A DNA stretch of 64,000 bases, from NCBI RefSeq assembly GCF_013364235.1, contig NZ_CP054919.1, positions 7,985,603 to 8,049,602 on the forward strand. Reading direction: 5' to 3'. Positions 61,813 through 64,000 of the stretch are shown here, piece by piece. How positions within the stretch are numbered: position 1 is the first letter of the stretch; the number at the start of each line of letters is the position of its first letter. The DNA comes from Kitasatospora sp. NA04385 (GTDB lineage Bacteria; Actinomycetota; Actinomycetes; Streptomycetales; Streptomycetaceae). A program made the translations under genes and the position numbers. The notes beneath the pieces were generated by a model. It was not told the origin of the DNA. It saw only the letters and a program-made list of their open reading frames with translations, and made no database searches.

Positions 61813-62559
61813 TTACAGCCCGGCGGTCGTGGCCGCCTCGCGGAGGAGCTCGTCGACCATCGCCGGGGTGAGGCGGCCGGTGTAGGTGTTGCGGGGGCTG
61901 ACGTGGAAGCAGCCGAAGAGGTGCAGCTCGGGGCCGCCGTCGGCGGCCGGGAGGACGGCGTGGGCGCCGTGGCCGAAGACCGGTTTGGGGCGGGGCACCT
62001 GCCAGCCCGCGGCGGCGAGGACGGGCAGGACGGCCTGCCAGGCGAAGCCGCCGAGGGCGACCACGGCGCGGACGGTGGGGCGGAGCTCCTCGAACTCGCG
62101 GACGATCCAGGGCCGGCAGGTGTCGCGTTCGGCGTTGGTCGGCTTGTTCTCCGGCGGGGCGCACCGCACCGGATCGGTGATCCGGACGCCGCGCAGCCGC
62201 AGGCCGTCGCCGCGCCAGGTCGACTCCGGCCGGTTCGCGAGGCCGAGCCGGTGCAGCGAGGCGTACAGCAGGTCGCCGGAGGGGTCGCCGGTGAAGATCC
62301 GGCCGGTGCGGTTGCCGCCGTGCGCGGCCGGGGCGAGGCCGACCAGCACCAGCCGGGCGTCGTGCGGCCCGAAGCCGGGGATCGGCCGCGCCCAGTACTC
62401 CTGCTCCCGGAACGCCCGTCGCTTGACCAGCGCGGTCTCTTCGCGCCAGGCCACCAGCCGCGGGCAGGCCCGGCAGTGGACCACCAGCTCGTCCAGCTCG
62501 GCGATGCTCGCGGTCTGCGGGGCGAGGACGGCGGGGGAGGGCTCGGCGGGCGGTTCCAT
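61813..62559 (-). CDS. Fe-S uracil-DNA glycosylase (family 5-like)
   Basis: A 248-aa DNA-repair enzyme removing uracil or related damaged bases. Four cysteines suited to a 4Fe-4S cluster are seen: C29 and C32 (CRACPRL), C133 (DPVRCAPP) and C148 (RDTCRPW). Motif 1 is GLAPAAHGGNRTGR with FTGDPSGDLLY after it, and motif 2 is HVSPRNTYTG. The Ala-rich motif 1 without a catalytic Asp/Asn (GLAPAAHGG) is the pattern of family 5 (UdgB-type) rather than family 4. ATG 62559 has AGGA eight bases upstream. Confidence 0.88.
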   Translation of the reverse strand: MEPPAEPSPAVLAPQTASIAELDELVVHCRACPRLVAWREETALVKRRAFREQEYWARPIPGFGPHDARLVLVGLAPAAHGGNRTGRIFTGDPSGDLLYASLHRLGLANRPESTWRGDGLRLRGVRITDPVRCAPPENKPTNAERDTCRPWIVREFEELRPTVRAVVALGGFAWQAVLPVLAAAGWQVPRPKPVFGHGAHAVLPAADGGPELHLFGCFHVSPRNTYTGRLTPAMVDELLREAATTAGL

Positions 62560-62667
62560 GGGCGGAATCCTACGGTCGGCGACCGGCCCGGGACGGGAGG
62601 CGGCGGAGTAGCGTGGAGGTACGGGTCCGGGCGCGGTCCGGGCGCCGATCGGGTCGAGGTGACGGCG

Positions 62668-63606
62668 ATGGTCGTGGTCGGCGCGTTGATCGCGCTGCTG
62701 GTGGTGCTGGCGGTGTACGCCGGCCTGAGCGTGCGGCTGGTCCAGCAGACGCAGCGCGGGGTGGTGTTCCGGTTCGGCCGGGTGCTGGACGAGGTGCGCG
62801 GCCCGGGGCTGGCCCGGATCCGGCCGGTGGCGGACCGGCTGCGGCGGGTGAACGTGCAGACCGTCACGATGCCGATCCCCGGGCAGGAGGGCATCACCCG
62901 GGACAACGTGACCGTCCGGGTGGACGCGGTGGTGTACTTCAAGGTGGTCGACCCGGTGAAGGCGATCGTCGACGTCCAGGACTACGGCTTCGCGATGTCG
63001 CAGGTCGCGCAGACCTCGCTGCGCTCGATCATCGGCAAGAGCGAGCTGGACGACCTGCTGGCCAACCGGGAGCCGATCAACCAGGGGCTCGAACTGATGC
63101 TGGACAGCCCGGCGCTGGACTGGGGCATCCAGATCGACCGGGTCGAGATCAAGGACGTGGCGCTGCCCGAGTCGATGAAGCGCTCGATGGCCCGGCAGGC
63201 CGAGGCCGACCGGGAGCGGCGGGCCCGGATCATCACCGCGGACGGCGAGTTCCAGGCGTCCGCGCGGCTCTCGGAGGCCGCCAAGGTGATGTCCGCGACA
63301 CCGGCCGCGCTCCAACTGCGGCTGCTGCAGACCGTGGTGGAGGTCGCCGCGGAGAAGAACTCCACCCTGGTGCTGCCGTTCCCGGTGGAACTGCTGCGCT
63401 TCCTGGAGAGCTCCACCCAGCGCGCCTCCGCCCAGGCCGCCGAGGCCGCGCAGGTGGTTGAGGCGATCCGCCCGGACGGCGCCGTCGAGGACCGGGAGGT
63501 CGAGGACCGGGGCGTCGAACAGCTGGAGCTCCCGGAGGTCGCCACCGACCTCGAACCCACCGACGGGGCGGGGCCGTTGCGGGTCGCACCGCCGCACGCG
63601 GCCTGA
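62668..63606 (+). CDS. SPFH/Band 7 (slipin-like) membrane protein
   Basis: A 312-aa protein. One N-terminal membrane helix (about 3-20) is followed by an SPFH/band-7 domain (about 25-210): VQQTQRGVVFRFGRVLDEV, DNVTVRVDAVVYFKVVDP, MSQVAQTSLRSIIGKSELDD and the coiled-coil-like ARQAEADRERRARIITADGE. It resembles stomatin/slipin proteins, which form ring-like assemblies in functional membrane microdomains. The C-terminal 60 residues are acidic and probably disordered. ATG 62668 with GAGGTGA upstream is preferred; GTG 62659 is possible. No NfeD-like partner gene is in view. Confidence 0.9.
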   Translation: MVVVGALIALLVVLAVYAGLSVRLVQQTQRGVVFRFGRVLDEVRGPGLARIRPVADRLRRVNVQTVTMPIPGQEGITRDNVTVRVDAVVYFKVVDPVKAIVDVQDYGFAMSQVAQTSLRSIIGKSELDDLLANREPINQGLELMLDSPALDWGIQIDRVEIKDVALPESMKRSMARQAEADRERRARIITADGEFQASARLSEAAKVMSATPAALQLRLLQTVVEVAAEKNSTLVLPFPVELLRFLESSTQRASAQAAEAAQVVEAIRPDGAVEDREVEDRGVEQLELPEVATDLEPTDGAGPLRVAPPHAA

Positions 63607-63714
63607 CCGCCCGCCCCCAGCGGTGGCGCCCCGCCCAGCCCCGGGGCGAGCATGGAGGGAACGGACGCACCGTGCACGGAGCGCCGTGCGCCAGCCACCC
63701 CGGGAGGTCCGGCC

Positions 63715-64000
63715 ATGACGACCGCGAAAGAGATCATGCACCCCGGAGCGGAGTGCGTCACCGGCGAGCAGACGCTCGCCGAGGCCGCCCGGCTCATGCG
63801 CGACCGGGGCGTCGGCGCGCTGCCGATCTGCGGCGAGAAGCAGCAGTTGCTGGGCATCCTCACCGACCGCGACATCGTCCTCAAGTGCGTCGCCGAGGGG
63901 CGCGACCCCGCCGCCGTGCGCTGCGTCGAACTCGCCCTCGGACGCCCGACGGTGATCGAGGAGGACGAGGAGGCGGACCTCGTCCTGGAGGCCATGGAGG
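63715..64000 (+). CDS. CBS-domain protein (cut by right edge)
   Basis: The first 95 codons of a CBS-pair protein. MTTAKEIMHPGAECVTGEQ and LAEAARLMRDRGVGALPIC, then LLGILTDRDIVLKCVAEGRDP, form the first CBS motif with the usual GVxxLPV and GIVTDRDI pattern; the second CBS motif begins just before the edge. Such proteins bind adenylates and act as small energy-sensing modules. ATG 63715 has GGGAGGT eight bases upstream. Confidence 0.9.
   Translation, partial: MTTAKEIMHPGAECVTGEQTLAEAARLMRDRGVGALPICGEKQQLLGILTDRDIVLKCVAEGRDPAAVRCVELALGRPTVIEEDEEADLVLEAME

Noticed and set aside
1..64000. Prophage, transposase or integrative element
   Set aside because: No integrase, transposase or tRNA-linked attachment site was found on either strand.

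Overview
The window is GC-rich DNA with strong GC3 bias, GTG and TTG starts, Tat and lipoprotein signals, two actinobacterial riboswitch arrangements and DasR-type operators. This points to a chromosomal stretch of a Streptomyces- or Kitasatospora-like actinomycete. I see no rRNA, tRNA, CRISPR array, prophage or transposase. Genes were called from reading-frame quality, start/SD context and motifs read by eye; no database search was run.

Layout. 1-8.2 kb: edge of a secreted protein, a PAS/GAF/SpoIIE/HATPase signalling protein, an RluA-type pseudouridine synthase, an AurF-like diiron oxygenase, a CapA-like lipoprotein, and an Rpf/LysM cell-wall hydrolase under a c-di-AMP (ydaO) riboswitch. 8.8-15.6 kb: an MFS exporter, a frameshifted membrane-protein gene, ppnP, a tyrosine phosphatase, glyA under a ZTP riboswitch, a DinB-like protein and an orphan ATP-synthase b-like subunit. 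15.6-22.9 kb: a chitin island with two secreted GH18 enzymes and an AA10 LPMO, each behind a DasR (dre)-like site, interrupted by a divergent TetR/MFS pair. 23.5-30.7 kb: a phosphatase, a lamin-tail secreted protein, two lipoproteins, two more members of the membrane family seen at 10.4-11.1 kb (one disrupted), and gdhA. 31.1-40.3 kb: a GH13 alpha-glucosidase, then regulator/efflux pairs (PadR, TetR, MFS, MarR-MFS, SDR/WYL) with several clear palindromic operators.

The most coherent system lies at 40.4-57.5 kb. GH31 alpha-xylosidase and GH3 beta-glucosidase run one way. The other way run an ABC oligosaccharide importer (SBP plus two permeases, no ATPase) and a LacI-GH43-GH42-GH95-CE7 operon. 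None of the hydrolases has a signal peptide. The activities match stepwise intracellular dismantling of branched, fucosylated, galactosylated and acetylated xyloglucan oligosaccharides after import. A perfect tandem 16-bp operator with AAGCGCTT cores sits just after the importer promoter.

57.5-64 kb is ordinary chromosome: an MFS exporter, a small membrane protein, an MBL-fold hydrolase, a CHAD protein, an inverted-repeat intergenic element, a Fe-S uracil-DNA glycosylase, an SPFH protein, and a CBS-domain protein cut by the right edge.
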